This document shows positions 1 to 7,247 of a stretch of 25,232 nt of DNA, piece after piece. Source of the DNA: MVRV01 sp964646755 (GTDB lineage Bacteria; Desulfobacterota; Syntrophia; Syntrophales; Smithellaceae); contig CAZYIE010000046.1 of assembly GCA_964646755.1 (NCBI GenBank), forward strand, positions 1-25,232. The letters are read 5' to 3'. Position numbers and translations under genes: made by a program. Each line of letters starts with the position of its first letter. The stretch's first letter is position 1. Under the pieces are notes generated by a model. That model was not told the origin of the DNA and did not search any database. It was given only the letters and a program-made list of their open reading frames with translations.

Positions 1-34
1 TATTTATCTTTTAGAATCTGTACTAAAGACATGC

Positions 35-439
35 TTACCAGTTTTTTGCCGACTTTTCGTTCATTTTGCCGTCAGGCCCGAGGGAGTATAAATCAAATGC
101 CCCGTGATCACCTGGAGTCTTGTATAGATAATCCTTTCCCCAGGGGTCTTTCGGAAGCTCCTGCTTGGAAAGATAGGGGCCCCGCCATTTCGGATCGGTA
201 GATTTGAGCAATTCGTCGAGATTAGTCGGATATCTGTTCATGTCCAGTTTAAAGGATAGAACGCCTGAAGAAAGCATTTCGACCTGAGCTTTAGCAATTT
301 CTTCCTTGGACCGCTCATAGCGACCGATTAGGTTCGGCGCAACAAACGATGCCAAAAGCCCGATAATCATCACTACAATGAGAATTTCGACAAGGGTAAA
401 TCCTCCTTGCTGTCTTCTTTTTTCCCGTATTTTTTGCAT
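35..439 (-). CDS. gspG: Type II secretion system major pseudopilin GspG
   Basis: Major pseudopilin of the type II secretion system, assembled in the inner membrane into the periplasmic pseudopilus. The N-terminus is a short basic leader followed by G^FTLVEI, the prepilin peptidase (GspO/PilD) cleavage and methylation site, with the key Glu at +5 and then a hydrophobic helix (LIVVMIIGLLASFVAPNL). The C-terminal half has the GspG hallmarks: RYP near the middle, a WRGPYL segment, PKDPWGKDY and a final DLYSLGPDG calcium-loop-type motif. Length (134 aa) is typical. I chose ATG at 439 because TGGAGA (complement of 445-450) sits about 5-6 nt upstream; a TTG 12 nt further upstream has no Shine-Dalgarno sequence. 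Other gsp genes may lie left of the window. It is not obviously part of the glycan locus. Confidence 0.95.
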   Translation of the reverse strand: MQKIREKRRQQGGFTLVEILIVVMIIGLLASFVAPNLIGRYERSKEEIAKAQVEMLSSGVLSFKLDMNRYPTNLDELLKSTDPKWRGPYLSKQELPKDPWGKDYLYKTPGDHGAFDLYSLGPDGKMNEKSAKNW

Positions 440-545
440 CTGTTTCTCCAAAATTCTAGACTTATGGACAATGCGATTTTATCATCGCTGGCTGCATTGC
501 CACAGATTGTTAATGAGAATAAACTGCCGCAAACGCCTTTATTTC

Positions 546-1220
546 TTATTTATCAGGCTGTTTAATTGCGTCAGCCGGAAGCTCATTTTCCAGTTCCTGG
601 ATCATGTTCCGCAGGACATTGCCGGCATTGATATTGTCACCGCCATCCTCGCCAGACCTGCTCACACCCCATAATAGTTCTCCCGAATCTAATTTTATCA
701 TCTTTACGGAAATCGCAGTACGGCATAATTGCGAGTAAGAATTGATCGAGAATAAAGCTAAAAAGTTGGAGGCTACATTCGTGCAGGAATAGTCATGTAT
801 TGTCCCCATAACGATCGCATTGACACCGTTATTCTTGAATTTTGTTTTGATCTCATTGGTTAGAACTCCACTGTATAATTTATCCTGGTCGGCTACAGAC
901 AGAACGTTGCTTGCATCGATAACACTATATCCCTTATGCATAAAAGCCAAAGCCAGCAAATTGGCAGCTTCCTGACCATAGGCAGGGGATTCGATATTAT
1001 TAAATTTCATAACTGATATTTTTCCGGTTTTGGAAAATACTGCTTCTGTATGTTGATATGTCCCCGGCGACTTATGCGCGCACCCGAAGAAACAAAAAGA
1101 TACCCCGAGAACAACAAGATATTTGAATATCACCCCGGTATTAAGCCATTTTTTTCTTCTATAGCGATGACCAAACGAACAAGCCGGCGGTTTTCCTCCG
1201 CTGCAATATGTTTTGCTCAT
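546..1220 (-). CDS. Putative outer-membrane lipoprotein, CsgG/LpoB-like fold
   Basis: Function unknown; probably a periplasm-facing lipoprotein. A hydrophobic segment (IFKYLVVLGVSFCFFG) ends in FFGC, so Cys47 is the likely lipidated residue. The mature part (KISVMKFNN, then a conserved-looking 'GQEAANLLALAFMHKGYSVID', 'VNAIVMGTIHDY' and 'VKMIKLDSGELLWGVSRSG') follows the pattern of CsgG/LpoB/DUF799-type lipoproteins, which have a sugar-nucleotide-like alpha/beta domain. This family link is by pattern and uncertain. The start at 1220 has AAGGAG 7 nt upstream (1228-1233), which is strong, but it gives an unusually long 29-residue polar, basic n-region before the hydrophobic core. A GTG at 1133 would give a normal signal peptide but lacks a ribosome binding site. 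It follows no obvious operon partner: 94 bp separate it from gspG downstream. Confidence 0.75.
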   Translation of the reverse strand: MSKTYCSGGKPPACSFGHRYRRKKWLNTGVIFKYLVVLGVSFCFFGCAHKSPGTYQHTEAVFSKTGKISVMKFNNIESPAYGQEAANLLALAFMHKGYSVIDASNVLSVADQDKLYSGVLTNEIKTKFKNNGVNAIVMGTIHDYSCTNVASNFLALFSINSYSQLCRTAISVKMIKLDSGELLWGVSRSGEDGGDNINAGNVLRNMIQELENELPADAIKQPDK

Positions 1221-1340
1221 AATTTAACTCCTTAATAATTCGTAGTTGAGCTTATACAGCTCCGCTCTCTGGATTACATCGGCATGCATCCACAAATAAA
1301 AACCGTTTGCTTATAAATAGTTATAATCTTCTATTCCACG

Positions 1341-1718
1341 TTACAAAACAATATTCCGATCTTTATCTGAAAGATCGGAAAAACTAACTTCTTTTTTCAA
1401 CTGCTTGATGTCAATTTCCAGTTTTTCGTATTCTTGCATTTTTCGTTCTAAAAAATGGTAGGTTTGTTTTGTTTTTTCTTCTACGCCCATCGGGGTAAGT
1501 AAATACAAATAGGAACTTTTGTTGCTGGAATTTTTAATATTCTTTGCTTGAATGTAGCCTTTTTCAATCATTGCTTTAATTAAAAAATTTATTTTGCCTA
1601 AACTCAAGCCCAGGCGTGAGGACAACTCTCTCTGAGTCAACTGAGGATTTATGCCTATTTCCCGAAGAACCATCAGGGTTTCTTCAGCTTCAGAATTCAT
1701 TTTTCGTTGAATTGCCAT
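1341..1718 (-). CDS. MarR-family EPS-associated transcriptional regulator
   Basis: Winged-helix DNA-binding regulator of the small MarR subgroup found beside exopolysaccharide/O-antigen gene clusters. About residues 10-80 form the winged helix (EETLMVLREI, LTQRELSSRLGLSLGKINFLIKAMIEKGYI as helix-turn-helix, then the SYLYLLTPMGVEEK wing). Residues about 85-115 are a charged heptad-like helix (FLERKMQEYEKLEIDIKQLKKEV) suited to dimerisation. A GGGG stretch lies 5 nt before the ATG. Its place at the edge of a large surface-glycan locus matches the family. It may control some of the operons here, but no operator can be assigned from sequence alone. Confidence 0.9.
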   Translation of the reverse strand: MAIQRKMNSEAEETLMVLREIGINPQLTQRELSSRLGLSLGKINFLIKAMIEKGYIQAKNIKNSSNKSSYLYLLTPMGVEEKTKQTYHFLERKMQEYEKLEIDIKQLKKEVSFSDLSDKDRNIVL

Positions 1719-1753
1719 AACAACCCCATCAGTTCATGACTTGAACGCAATGA

Positions 1754-1782
1754 TATTTAATGAAATTATCACTTAAAGTCAA
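1754..1782 (-). promoter_or_regulatory. Possible sigma70 promoter for the MarR-type regulator
   Basis: On the minus strand TTGACT (1777-1782) is followed after 17 nt by TAAATA (1754-1759), about 36 nt upstream of the regulator's ATG. The -35 box is good (5/6) and the -10 box weak (3/6), so this is only a candidate. Confidence 0.35.
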
Positions 1783-1903
1783 GGAAAAACACGTGAATTT
1801 TTTTAAACAGATAAGCCCTGTATGAAAAAAGTGGATGCCGTTTTTAGCAAACTGAAAGTCACACACCAGTAGGACGACAAATAAAGTGAAATTTTTAGCC
1901 TTT

Positions 1904-2659
1904 TTATATACCTTTCATTTCATACCATATTGACCCGATTATTTCTCTCAATGTTGCTGCCGTTGCATTTAGTGCTGCTGTTTGGGGAACGTATTTCAGC
2001 ACATTTCTCCCGGACGGCGAAGAATACAAATAAGATGCCGGCAACGGCACAACATTGCTAAAATATTTTTTAAATTCTTTTTCACTTCTCTTCATGTGAT
2101 ACCCGGAGGTAACGATTCCGATATAAATGTTTTTATTTGTAAACATTTTGTTGAGTTCCACTGCATGTTCCCAAGTATTATTCGATTTTGCATCAATTCT
2201 TATTTTTTCCTGCGGCACTCCCAATGCCAATGCCTTTTGCGCCATTACTTCACCTTCCGGCATTTTGGCAACTCCTTTGCCCTGACAGATAAAATACTTT
2301 GCCCCATATTTATTAAATATTTCCACCCCTTGAAGAAGCCTGGCAGCAGATGCTTCCGACGCAAAAGTACGACTCATAGCATTAATATCATTAACATCTC
2401 CGCCTAAGATAACTATGACGTCTATAGGCTTTTTTACCTCCGGTTCGTGGAAATAATCTTTTTCCAAAGAATAGGCCAGATAATTAGCAACTGGTGCAAT
2501 GCTTACCCCGTATAGCAAAACAATAGCCAAACCTAACATCAGAACACCGCTCTTTTTCCTGCTGCCGATAAAGCAGAGGATCAAGGCCACTATAAGCAGG
2601 ATAAAAATTATAAAAACCGGATCAGTAAATCCTTTGCAGAGAGTATATAAATCTTCCAT
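1904..2659 (-). CDS. YdcF/SanA/ElyC-family membrane protein (DUF218)
   Basis: Inner-membrane protein with a DUF218 domain; relatives (ElyC, SanA) affect envelope and peptidoglycan integrity, and the biochemical activity is not settled. Two N-terminal hydrophobic segments (about residues 12-30 and 38-60) precede the domain. The domain shows IVILGGD, a SEASAARLLQGVEIFNKYGA stretch, the acidic loop EGEVMAQKALALGVP, the signature DAKSNNTWEHA and VTSGYHMKRSEKEF. The ATG at 2659 has GAGGTGA close upstream (complement of 2663-2669). A long hairpin (2672-2723) sits directly in front of this ribosome binding site and would be in the mRNA leader. In such loci this family may serve envelope polysaccharide handling (inference). 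Confidence 0.88.
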   Translation of the reverse strand: MEDLYTLCKGFTDPVFIIFILLIVALILCFIGSRKKSGVLMLGLAIVLLYGVSIAPVANYLAYSLEKDYFHEPEVKKPIDVIVILGGDVNDINAMSRTFASEASAARLLQGVEIFNKYGAKYFICQGKGVAKMPEGEVMAQKALALGVPQEKIRIDAKSNNTWEHAVELNKMFTNKNIYIGIVTSGYHMKRSEKEFKKYFSNVVPLPASYLYSSPSGRNVLKYVPQTAALNATAATLREIIGSIWYEMKGI

Positions 2660-2671
2660 TGCTCACCTCTT

Positions 2672-2723
2672 AGGAGCCGTTAAGAAATAACTTGTTCATT
2701 TTCTGTATTTCGTTACGGCTCCT
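2672..2723. repeat. Long imperfect inverted repeat (hairpin) upstream of the YdcF-family gene
   Basis: The arms 2672-2689 and 2706-2723 pair at 16 of 18 positions, with AGGAGCCGT facing ACGGCTCCT at the base and a 16-nt loop. Part of the arm and loop (AAATAACTTG, 2685-2694) also has a perfect complement at 2750-2759, so two alternative structures are possible. No T-run follows on either strand, which argues against an intrinsic terminator. On the minus strand it ends 2 nt before the GAGGTGA ribosome binding site. It could be a small miniature-element remnant or a leader structure. Confidence 0.6.
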
Positions 2724-2813
2724 TATGCCGTTCTCAGCATTTATTTGACCAAGTTATTTTTGCACAGCGGCTTAACATGAAATTTCATAAAAAATCCAAC
2801 CAGTTTGTACCCA

Positions 2814-3086
2814 CTAATAAACATCATCGTGACTTCCAATATCAACTGGAATTATTTTGTTATCTTCAATTAAGAAATCTATAGTAATACGATAAGAAAT
2901 ATTAATTGAAACTGAATATAATTCAGTTAATTTCCCTTGTAATTTATGTAATCGTAATGAAGGGTGACTTGGATTCAGTTCTATTAACTTTAATGTTTTT
3001 TCGTATTGAGATATTAATTCAGGGTGTTTTTTTATAAATTTTTTAGCTCGCTTTACATAACTATCGGTATATATTATGTCAGCCAC
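2814..3086 (-). CDS. Type II toxin, RelE/ParE superfamily (YafQ-like mRNA interferase)
   Basis: Predicted toxin of a type II toxin-antitoxin pair, a small ribosome-dependent mRNA interferase fold. The 90-aa protein opens with IIYTDSYVKRAKKFIKKHPEL, has the central HKLQGKLTELYSVSINISYRITIDF (the RelE/YafQ Leu-x-Gly and Ser-x-x-Tyr-Arg core) and ends IGSHDDVY, the C-terminal His-x-x-Val-Tyr pattern of the YafQ/HigB-like groups. It starts at GTG and overlaps the upstream antitoxin by 8 bp, implying translational coupling. The length is full for the family, so the toxin is probably intact. The target and activity are inferred from the family. Confidence 0.9.
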   Translation of the reverse strand: MADIIYTDSYVKRAKKFIKKHPELISQYEKTLKLIELNPSHPSLRLHKLQGKLTELYSVSINISYRITIDFLIEDNKIIPVDIGSHDDVY

Positions 3087-3336
3087 GAGTTATTCTCGCA
3101 ATATGTTTTTCTACCGGCTCTTTAATAAATTTACCTTCTTTAATATCTCTTTTGGTTTCCAGTAAAGCCGTTTCTAATTCACATTCTCTTAAATAATTAT
3201 ATTTCTCGATGGGAAGAACAACATATTTATTTTTCCCCCTGACTGTTATAATTATTTCAGATCCATCGGCAGTCTCTTCACTTAAAATGGAAACACCCTT
3301 GGTTTTTAATTCATTGGCTGTAATTATTTGCGTCAT
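3079..3336 (-). CDS. Type II antitoxin, Phd/YefM family
   Basis: Antitoxin partner of the RelE-type toxin just downstream. The N-terminal part (IITANELKTKGVSILSE, then EIIITVRGKNKYVVLPIEKYNYLRE) is the Phd/YefM DNA-binding and dimerisation domain. The C-terminal tail (ETKRDIKEGKFIKEPVEKHIARI) is the charged, extended toxin-binding region. Gene order antitoxin then toxin, with an 8-bp overlap, is standard. A consensus-like promoter (3366-3394) lies directly upstream, and such antitoxins usually repress it together with the toxin. Confidence 0.9.
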   Translation of the reverse strand: MTQIITANELKTKGVSILSEETADGSEIIITVRGKNKYVVLPIEKYNYLRECELETALLETKRDIKEGKFIKEPVEKHIARITRG

Positions 3337-3365
3337 ATTTAATAACCCTTTTGTTAGTGTTATTT

Positions 3366-3394
3366 ACAATACTATTTATAGGACTATTTGTCAA
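3366..3394 (-). promoter_or_regulatory. Sigma70-type promoter of the toxin-antitoxin operon
   Basis: On the minus strand a perfect TTGACA (complement of 3389-3394) is followed after exactly 17 nt by TATTGT (3366-3371), about 30 nt upstream of the antitoxin start. It lies in the gap between the glycosyltransferase gene and the antitoxin, so it would serve the toxin-antitoxin pair only. Confidence 0.6.
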
Positions 3395-3429
3395 GCGGAG
3401 CCCCTGGAAAACGGAATAGTCGAGATGTG

Positions 3430-4389
3430 TTAACTTTGCCGCTTATCGCGCTTCAGGTGCCAGAAAATCAATTGGGAATATACAGCAAATTTTTGCCGGT
3501 TTTTTTTAACCAGACCAAAGGTAACGGCGCTTGCTATACCGGCTGATATCCAGTTAATTAAAAGGCGCATAAAGATTATTCCGCTTGCACAAATATAATA
3601 AGAACGGCTGTGCCATTTGCTTAAGAATTGATACCGCGATCGGTAAAATTCAATTCTTGAGCTTACATTATTGCCGATACTTTGCCCCTGCAAATGATAA
3701 ATATAAGCATCCGGAATGTGATATATTTTCCAGTCCGCTTGTTTCATTGCATAAGCCAGATCAGTTTCTTCAAAAAAGAAAAAGTAGCGCTCATCAAAAA
3801 CACCGATTTCATCCAATGCCTTTTTCCGGATCATCATACAGGCGCCTATGGCCGAATCAATTTCTATCGGCCTTTCATGTTCATATCTTTTGCTGGGAAA
3901 TTTATCGGGGAATAAATACTCCAGCAGTGATGTATTGGTGGCCAACGTCAGCAAGTCGGGAAACGATGCGATAGAGTTTTGTTTGCTCCCATTTTCATTT
4001 AGCAATTGCCCGCAGACAATTGCCGCCTGACTATTTGCTTCACAAAAACTCCATAATTTATTTACAGCTTTCGGCGTCAATAAAGCATCTGTATTCAAAA
4101 GCAGGGCGTATTTGCCTTTCATGACAGCAAAGGCCTGATTATTGGCTGTGCCAAAACCTTTGTTTTTCGAATTACAGATTCTGATTGTTTGCGGAAAATC
4201 TCGTTCCAGCATTTCCAGAGAGCCGTCAGAAGAGGCATTATCAACAACTATAATCTCGAATACCAAGTTGTTTATAGTTGAATAGACGGAGTTAAGACAG
4301 TTTTTCAAAAGGTCTTTTGTGTTCCAGTTAACAATGACTATGGATACATCAATTTGATTGGGTTGTTTATCACCATCGCGCTCTTTCAT
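3430..4389 (-). CDS. Glycosyltransferase family 2 (rhamnosyltransferase-like)
   Basis: Predicted cytoplasmic GT-A glycosyltransferase that transfers a sugar from a nucleotide donor to a growing surface glycan. Residues 14-23 (VSIVIVNWNT) start the nucleotide-binding fold, VVDNASSDGS (48-57) follows, then NKGFGTANNQ (76-85) and the metal-binding NTDA (99-102). The catalytic region reads GVFDERYFFFFEETDLAYAMKQ with the ED/ET motif, then IYHLQGQS. This is the WbbL/rhamnosyltransferase-like pattern, but donor and linkage cannot be read. The C-terminus has a hydrophobic stretch (ICASGIIFMRLLINWISAGIASAV) that may touch the membrane. It starts 3 nt after the preceding gene's stop, without a clear ribosome binding site, so it is probably translationally coupled. 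Confidence 0.92.
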   Translation of the reverse strand: MKERDGDKQPNQIDVSIVIVNWNTKDLLKNCLNSVYSTINNLVFEIIVVDNASSDGSLEMLERDFPQTIRICNSKNKGFGTANNQAFAVMKGKYALLLNTDALLTPKAVNKLWSFCEANSQAAIVCGQLLNENGSKQNSIASFPDLLTLATNTSLLEYLFPDKFPSKRYEHERPIEIDSAIGACMMIRKKALDEIGVFDERYFFFFEETDLAYAMKQADWKIYHIPDAYIYHLQGQSIGNNVSSRIEFYRSRYQFLSKWHSRSYYICASGIIFMRLLINWISAGIASAVTFGLVKKNRQKFAVYSQLIFWHLKRDKRQS

Positions 4390-4392
4390 TGT

Positions 4393-5163
4393 TTAATTAC
4401 CGCCACGATTGATTCTGGTAAGTTCGGCCAATTTTGCATATTTAAAAAATTTATTGACGGAATCAGTAACAGCCAGGGTGAGACCGGGCATGCCATCGAG
4501 AACACCGCCCCGCAGAAAATAATCCTGAAAGAATGTGAAAAAAGCCCGCAGGAAGGCAACACCGGTTGACGAGCGCTTGCCTTCTTTAAATGCCTCCTGG
4601 GCTCCCAGTGTAGAATATCTGTCAATCTTTTGCAGAATTTTGCTCAAACGGCTTTCCGTAAAATGTTCGATGGGAGTATCCAAAGCGCCGACGAGGCCGT
4701 CAACTTCCACTGCTTCATGAACGGAGGCCCCGGTCATCCGGCCTGATTCTTTCCGGAATAACCGGATAATCCGATCCGGCCACCAGCCGGCATGCTTGAT
4801 CCAGCGGCCTTGAAAATAATTTTTGCGGGGAAAGCTGAATCCCGCTTCCGTTTTGCTGGAATCGGTTATAATATTTTTGATCATTTCCGCTGTTTCCAAA
4901 GGAATCCGTTCATCGGCATCAAGCACTAAAACCCACTGTTCACGGCATTTATCTATGGCCAGTTGCTTTTGCGGGCCAAATCCCAACCAGGTCTCTTTGT
5001 AGATATCACAACAAAACTCGGCGGCAATCTGTAATGTTCCATCAGTGCTACCGGAATCAACAACAACAATTTGCCGGGCAAACGCGACGCTCTGCAAACA
5101 TGTCCGCAGATTTTCTTCTTCATTTTTTGTAATGATTGCTACGGAAAGAGGAACCTTTTCCAA
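4393..5163 (-). CDS. Glycosyltransferase family 2, WaaE/KdtX-like (LPS core)
   Basis: Predicted GT-A glycosyltransferase similar in pattern to WaaE, the beta-1,4-glucosyltransferase that modifies inner-core heptose in some enterobacteria. Visible are LSVAIITKNEEENL at the N-terminus, VVVDSGSTDGT (33-43), GFGPQKQLAI, LVLDADERIP with the DAD metal motif at 82-84, then WWPDRIIRLFRKESG and VHEAVEV, all typical of this group. A C-terminal hydrophobic/aromatic stretch (FFTFFQDYFLRGGVLDGMPGLTLA) is also family-typical. The start is TTG at 5163, supported by AAGGAG 6 nt upstream and sitting just after the preceding stop. Exact acceptor unknown. Confidence 0.92.
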   Translation of the reverse strand: MEKVPLSVAIITKNEEENLRTCLQSVAFARQIVVVDSGSTDGTLQIAAEFCCDIYKETWLGFGPQKQLAIDKCREQWVLVLDADERIPLETAEMIKNIITDSSKTEAGFSFPRKNYFQGRWIKHAGWWPDRIIRLFRKESGRMTGASVHEAVEVDGLVGALDTPIEHFTESRLSKILQKIDRYSTLGAQEAFKEGKRSSTGVAFLRAFFTFFQDYFLRGGVLDGMPGLTLAVTDSVNKFFKYAKLAELTRINRGGN

Positions 5164-5173
5164 AAGCTTCTCC

Positions 5174-5803
5174 TTAAATACCGGCCCGATGGATTCTAAT
5201 AATGTCGTCCTTAACCTGCACTATCCAGCCTGGATGCCTTGACGCAATTATTCTTCTTACTTCCGCAACCGCAGGATAATTATTATTGCCGGTGAACTCC
5301 CGGGCATCGTCAATGAGAATTACATGATCGGGCTGACGATCATCCAAAAGAATATCCAGTTCATTAATTATTGGTGTTTCCAAATCACTCATTCCCGTCA
5401 CACCACCAGAATAATGGGCATCGAGCCAAAATAGACATGGTTCTTTAATATCGGCGACAATCGCCGGCAATAGCTTGCCGCTATCGCCCCGCATAATAGT
5501 TACACGGGGATGAACGGAAAATTTCTTATGCGCACGTTCGGCCAAGGCCTGATCTACTTCTACCGAAATAATTTTAGAAAATGTATGCAAAACTGCATCA
5601 ATCATTTCCCCCATAAATGTTCCTGTTTCGACAAAAGTATGCAGCTTATACTTCTGGGCATATTCCTTGATAATTTTCTGTTTAACTATGTGCGGTGGTG
5701 GTATAGGCCTTCCCGCCAGTTTCCACAAAACTATTTTTTTTCGCGCACTGATAGCTTCTTTTATCTTCTTGTGCGTTTGATAAATTATATTTTTTTTATC
5801 CAT
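5174..5803 (-). CDS. Class I SAM-dependent methyltransferase-like protein
   Basis: Predicted methyltransferase with a Rossmann-type fold, probably acting on a sugar of the glycan. The nucleotide-binding region reads FVETGTFMGEMIDAV (motif I), then IISVEVDQALAERA with the acidic residue that would hold the ribose, then MRGDSGKLLPAI, FWLDAHYSGG and HVILIDDAREF, acidic/His clusters that resemble the metal-dependent TylF/macrocin-type O-methyltransferases. It is first in a three-gene minus-strand operon with the two glycosyltransferases; only 10 nt separate it from the next gene. ATG at 5803 was chosen over the adjacent GTG at 5806; neither has a clear ribosome binding site. Confidence 0.75.
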   Translation of the reverse strand: MDKKNIIYQTHKKIKEAISARKKIVLWKLAGRPIPPPHIVKQKIIKEYAQKYKLHTFVETGTFMGEMIDAVLHTFSKIISVEVDQALAERAHKKFSVHPRVTIMRGDSGKLLPAIVADIKEPCLFWLDAHYSGGVTGMSDLETPIINELDILLDDRQPDHVILIDDAREFTGNNNYPAVAEVRRIIASRHPGWIVQVKDDIIRIHRAGI

Positions 5804-5886
5804 CACTGCAAAATCACTTTTTCTGAACCATTGTATTAATCTCCGGTATTGCTAAATCTAAACATAAATTTATCAATGGTGCAAAT

Positions 5887-5904
5887 TATAATCCTATTTA
5901 TAAT
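5887..5904 (+). promoter_or_regulatory. Tandem TATAAT boxes in the divergent intergenic region
   Basis: The AT-rich gap 5804-5959 separates the minus-strand operon from the plus-strand ligase gene. It has two exact TATAAT hexamers 12 nt apart (5887-5892 and 5899-5904). Neither has a convincing -35 box at 16-18 nt, so they may act with an activator or be chance. The ligase gene's ribosome binding site AGGAG is at 5948-5952. Confidence 0.25.
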
Positions 5905-5959
5905 GAATTTTTAATGCCATTCTGATATGTGCTTCAATTATTAATTCAGGAGCGTAACC

Positions 5960-7213
5960 ATGTCCTCAATTTCGCATACAAATCAAGATAGAATTGAAAC
6001 ATTTTTCAGTGCTTTAAATTATGCCATCCCGATACTAATGGGGGCATATATTCTATTAAATCCCTTGCCCCTCTCTGCCGTTAATGAAATTTGTTTTTAT
6101 TTTTCTGTTTTATCACTAATCTTGCTTCTTGTTTTTAAAAAAACGTCCTTTACCTTACGTTCGCCGCTTGCCTTGCCTTTCCTGTTATTTTTTCTTTGGG
6201 CGGCTTTGGGCTTGTTCTTCACCCTTGATTTTAAAAACACTCTTCATGATCTACGCAGTCATTTACTGAAATATATAATTATTTTCTACTTATTGGTCAA
6301 TTATTTCAATTCACCTAAAAAACTTAAAATACTAGCCTTACTTGCGATTGCTTCTGCAACTTTTTTTTCTATTTATGCGCTTACTGTGTATTACTTTATC
6401 GAAGGATTACCCTTTTCCGCAAGACTAGGTCATACCTTGAAAGAAATGCATACTGACTACCTGGGGTTTATTACCATATTTGGCATTTGCCTTAGTTTGC
6501 ATTTTTTATATAAAAGCAAAAATTTATTTCATAAAACTTTACTCGCCAGTTCCCTTGTTATTATGTCTGTCACAACATTATTGACTCAATCCCGAGGATC
6601 TTTACTTGGGTTTTTTGCATTACTGGTGATTATGTGTTTTCACAATAAAAAAAATGCGATTTTCATTATAGTAACTATATTACTAATTATTTTTATGCCG
6701 GTAAAAGAAAGAATTACAATGAATGCCTTTACGCAAGACGTAAGGATTAAAATGAACCGTTTGACAATCGAGGTAATTAAAGATTATCCAATTGCGGGCA
6801 TTGGTTTCGGCATGCAAATTTACGGAAACGCAAATCTTGTTGATTTAAAAAAATATGACAGCAAATTACCCGCGAAATACCAAGGAGGATTAGGAGGAAT
6901 GTTGATTGGTTCTCCTCACAATACAATACTTGATATTGCAGTACGTACCGGCATTGTCGGCCTTATTTTATTTTTATATATACTGATCACTCCTCTCTGG
7001 ATGCTTTGGAGGATAATAAAACTGAAAAAAGGCGAATATTACAAATCCTGGGCAATCTGTCTTTTTGCCTGTTTTGTGTCATTCATGATTCCGGCGTTAT
7101 TTGCGGATACCACTTTCGGACCTCGTGTTATAACATTTTATACAATACTGGCCATGATCACAATTTTATGGAATATAGCCGGGCAGGACAAATCGGAAAA
7201 CAGCACGGCTTAA
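5960..7213 (+). CDS. O-antigen ligase family protein (WaaL/Wzy_C)
   Basis: Polytopic inner-membrane protein of the O-antigen ligase/polymerase superfamily; WaaL members move undecaprenyl-linked O-antigen onto lipid A-core on the periplasmic side. The protein is about 417 aa with roughly ten or more hydrophobic segments (for example IPILMGAYILLN, ALPFLLFFLWAALGLFFTL, LLGFFALLVIMCF, IFIIVTILLIIFMPV, VGLILFLYILITPLWML, SFMIPALFADTTF). Family landmarks are TQSRGSLLG (conserved Arg), DYPIAGIGFG and, in the large periplasmic loop, SPHNTILDIAVRTGIVGL with the His-Asn pair required in WaaL proteins. The ATG has AGGAG at 7 nt. A Wzy polymerase or other Wzy_C protein cannot be excluded, but size and the late PHN motif favour the ligase. 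It is monocistronic, convergent with the FkbM gene. Confidence 0.88.
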   Translation: MSSISHTNQDRIETFFSALNYAIPILMGAYILLNPLPLSAVNEICFYFSVLSLILLLVFKKTSFTLRSPLALPFLLFFLWAALGLFFTLDFKNTLHDLRSHLLKYIIIFYLLVNYFNSPKKLKILALLAIASATFFSIYALTVYYFIEGLPFSARLGHTLKEMHTDYLGFITIFGICLSLHFLYKSKNLFHKTLLASSLVIMSVTTLLTQSRGSLLGFFALLVIMCFHNKKNAIFIIVTILLIIFMPVKERITMNAFTQDVRIKMNRLTIEVIKDYPIAGIGFGMQIYGNANLVDLKKYDSKLPAKYQGGLGGMLIGSPHNTILDIAVRTGIVGLILFLYILITPLWMLWRIIKLKKGEYYKSWAICLFACFVSFMIPALFADTTFGPRVITFYTILAMITILWNIAGQDKSENSTA

Positions 7214-7247
7214 TTGGAAGGATAATGTTTAATTACGAATGAAAGAA

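Noticed and set aside
378..674. Plus-strand open frame opposite gspG and the lipoprotein, and many similar antisense frames through the window
   Set aside because: They overlap well-supported genes on the other strand, have no ribosome binding sites and give low-complexity or Cys/His/Arg-rich translations.
2777..2788. ATGAAATTTCAT palindrome as an operator
   Set aside because: Short AT-rich palindrome with no promoter nearby; chance is likely.
5887..5904. Two TATAAT boxes as a firm promoter for the ligase gene
   Set aside because: Neither has a -35 box at proper spacing; kept only as a weak feature in AT-rich DNA.
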